A DNA stretch of 64,000 nt from Leifsonia sp. ZF2019 (GTDB lineage Bacteria > Actinomycetota > Actinomycetes > Actinomycetales > Microbacteriaceae): NCBI RefSeq assembly GCF_019924635.1, contig NZ_CP065037.1:620001-684000 (forward strand), in the 5' to 3' direction. Both the position numbers and the translations under genes were made by a program. Under the pieces are notes generated by a model, which was not told the DNA's origin, did no database searches, and saw only the letters and a list, made by a program, of their open reading frames with translations. Below are positions 62,553 through 64,000 of this stretch, one piece after another (within the stretch, counting starts at the first letter, position 1; the number at the start of each line of letters is the position of its first letter).

Positions 62553-62806
62553 CTGACCAGTCTGCCCGATACCAAACGAGACGCAATCAGAGGTTTGAGC
62601 ACGCGACTACGCCGCCGTAGAGATATCTGCGCCTTCGTTGGTGAGGTGAGCTGGGGTTTCCTGATGAGGCCTCGACTGACTGTTATGGCCAGTCCGATGA
62701 GTGCTGCGGCGGAGCCGGCGACTCCGAGAATAGGGAAGACGGTGCCGACTCCGGCGCGGCGCCTCCCGCGAAGCCGCTGAGCCTTTCGAGTGTGGGCATG
62801 ATGCAT
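62549..62806 (-). CDS. Small membrane protein coupled to the kinase gene
   Basis: 85 codons with one hydrophobic segment (GTVFPILGVAGSAAALIGLA) and basic ends; the stop overlaps the kinase GTG. The overlap is the main support; the start is uncertain and no family is recognised. Confidence 0.4.
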   Translation of the reverse strand: MHHAHTRKAQRLRGRRRAGVGTVFPILGVAGSAAALIGLAITVSRGLIRKPQLTSPTKAQISLRRRSRVLKPLIASRLVSGRLVR

Positions 62807-63060
62807 CGCGGGTTGTCGGAGCGCCTATTATCGTGCCCAGCAGACGACGCCTCCGAAGGCCGCCGCCACGGCCGAGTCCTTGCTGCAGGCGTCGATCGAC
62901 CAAGGCCGCGTAGGCCACGAGGGCGAGGATGATTCCCATGGGCGCACCAGCTGCGAGCATGACCGGCCCCGCATAGCTGCTGCGAGCGTGGTCCTGGCGC
63001 CGCTGCCCTGCAACGCGGCGACATAGGCGCGGGTGGGGAAGGGGGTGAACATCCTGTTTC

Positions 63061-63109
63061 GCGTGCCGCGTGCCGCGTGCCGCGTGCCGCGTGCCGCGTG
63101 CCGCGTTCC
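63061..63109. repeat. Heptanucleotide tandem repeat (GCGTGCC)6
   Basis: Six perfect GCGTGCC units (63061-63102) plus one with a single change (GCGTTCC). The unit length is not a multiple of three, so unit gain or loss would shift any frame across it. It lies 45-90 bp after the LuxR stop, ahead of the small membrane gene on the minus strand. Confidence 0.85.
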
Positions 63110-63151
63110 ACGCTCCGACGCTGCGGGCGAAGGACTGACCCGCAACTATCC

Positions 63152-64000
63152 TTATCCCCTTTCTCTGCCGGGACCTTCTGCGGGACGAGGTTGACTGGAC
63201 CCCAGTAGCACCTGAGGGAGCGGTTGCGGGCGGGGATCGTTCTCGACCGCGTGTGGCGGCTCGGGGAGGAGTGCGAGCTCGCTTGCCTTTCGCAGTGCCT
63301 CCTCACGTGTCGATACGTCGAGCTTGCGATACACCGAACGCAACTGCGTTTTTATCGTGTTGGGAGAGACATGCAGCTGATGGGCCAGCTCTTCGCGCGA
63401 ATCGGCAGTGGCGAGCGCTGCGAGCACATAGGCCTCCTTCTTCGACAGGCGGACCGCAGCCACGCGCACATAGGGAAAGGCGTCGGTCAGCGCGGGGAAT
63501 GGGTCGTCAGTATCTTCGCCGAGGAGCCAGCGGCGATCGGCACTGTTCTGCCACGCTACAGGGCTCGATAACTGGTGCACCTCCAGCGTCGCCCGCGCGT
63601 GAGCGACCAACTCCTGGTGAACCGGCATGCCGAGCTGGCGAGCGCTCACGGCTGAGAGGGCGTAGACACTGCTGTCGATGAAGGGGTTGTATCGCTTGCC
63701 GCGGTGGGGCGCCAAGGTCAGCAGAGCATCGCTCTCGTTGCCCGTCAACAGGAGATGCAACGAGCGGATGAGATCGTTCTCTACCACGCCGCGGGGGAGA
63801 ACGCGGATCAGGGATGAGGCGCTTCGCATCTCTCCAAGCGCCAGATATGCCAAGGCCTCGACTCGATCGAGCGCCTGGTATGCGGATGCTGTAGTCTTGG
63901 GGTGAGCGTGCGGCTCCCGAGCAGCCTCGATCTGCTCGATGGCGACCTGCGATTGGCCCGTGCGGATTCGAATCGAGGCAGCGAGGGCGACGGTGATCGG
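63152..64000 (-). CDS. LuxR-family transcriptional regulator, C-terminal part (runs off the window)
   Basis: 283 codons are visible and the frame stays open to the window end. The visible N-terminal part is helical (AIEQIEAAREPHAHPKTTAS, ALAYLALGEMRSASSLIRVL), like TPR/MalT-type signal domains. The C-terminal GerE domain reads LSKKEAYVLAALATADSREE, LAHQLHVSPNTIKTQLRSV-YRKLDVSTREEAL. It likely belongs to the large LuxR class. The start lies beyond 64000. A broken copy of its HTH end is at 61604. Confidence 0.8.
   Translation of the reverse strand, partial: PITVALAASIRIRTGQSQVAIEQIEAAREPHAHPKTTASAYQALDRVEALAYLALGEMRSASSLIRVLPRGVVENDLIRSLHLLLTGNESDALLTLAPHRGKRYNPFIDSSVYALSAVSARQLGMPVHQELVAHARATLEVHQLSSPVAWQNSADRRWLLGEDTDDPFPALTDAFPYVRVAAVRLSKKEAYVLAALATADSREELAHQLHVSPNTIKTQLRSVYRKLDVSTREEALRKASELALLPEPPHAVENDPRPQPLPQVLLGSSQPRPAEGPGRERG

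Noticed and set aside
63061..63109. Possible CRISPR array
   Set aside because: The units are 7 bp and contiguous with no spacers; it is a simple tandem repeat. No CRISPR array or cas gene was seen anywhere in the window.

Overview
The window is GC-rich DNA with GTG/TTG starts, abutting or overlapping gene ends and many Sec-type signal peptides. The protein families (cutinase, LTD, DUF4232, EXLDI protein, MbcA/RES pair, MT0933-like antitoxin, IS481/IS5-type transposases) point to a high-GC actinobacterium, most likely Microbacteriaceae. The family-level placement is an inference from protein style, not from a marker gene. The region is accessory DNA in heavy decay: at least nine full-length IS5-type insertions, two IS3 elements, and relics of IS21, IS110, IS256, IS481, a tyrosine recombinase, a relaxase and MobC.

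Layout. 0.6-4.2 kb: cutinase and a coupled membrane protein, an Xre/MbcA-RES toxin-antitoxin pair, and a sortase-anchored protein fragment. 4.3-9.4 kb: a truncated IS, a secreted DUF4232 protein, a mosaic of gene scraps (RES, DNA ligase, IS481), two copies of a 970-bp IS and an LTD protein. 9.5-12.3 kb and 24.2-27.5 kb: a duplicated SGNH/GDSL esterase plus a 1.58-kb inverted repeat carrying a 928-bp IS. 12.6-24.2 kb: a beta-propeller protein, an IS3, a four-gene exported PAP2-phosphatase operon, a DsbA-like lipoprotein, a 54-aa zinc ribbon missed by length cut-offs, an MT0933-like protein and more relics. 28-32 kb: an intact metabolic/metal island (DedA-CDP-alcohol phosphotransferase fusion, LssY-type protein, ArsR plus a His-tailed EamA transporter) bracketed by recombinase debris. 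32.5-40.3 kb: DUF4232, ArsB, propeller, IS21, mob and DUF998 genes or relics. 40.5-41.0 kb: five tRNA genes (Leu, Ser, Met, Pro, Gln). 41-56.7 kb: secreted proteins, signal peptidase I, a GH3 hexosaminidase, an interrupted tripeptidyl-peptidase-like hydrolase, a trypsin-fold protease, and three copies of a 1550-bp transposon carrying a passenger gene. 57-64 kb: a third 970-bp IS, a second S1 protease, small secreted or membrane proteins, a P-loop kinase and a LuxR-type regulator running off the end.

Two themes stand out. First, secreted genes share promoter plus signal-peptide cassettes that are nearly identical and then end abruptly, followed by unrelated mature proteins. There are three independent cassette families, which looks like leader-body shuffling of an exported repertoire. 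Second, a 1550-bp IS5-type transposon carries an EXLDI-family gene, convergent with its frameshifted transposase, under an apparent leaderless promoter overlapped by a perfect palindrome. The related 970-bp IS appears to take its transposase stop codon from the duplicated TA target.
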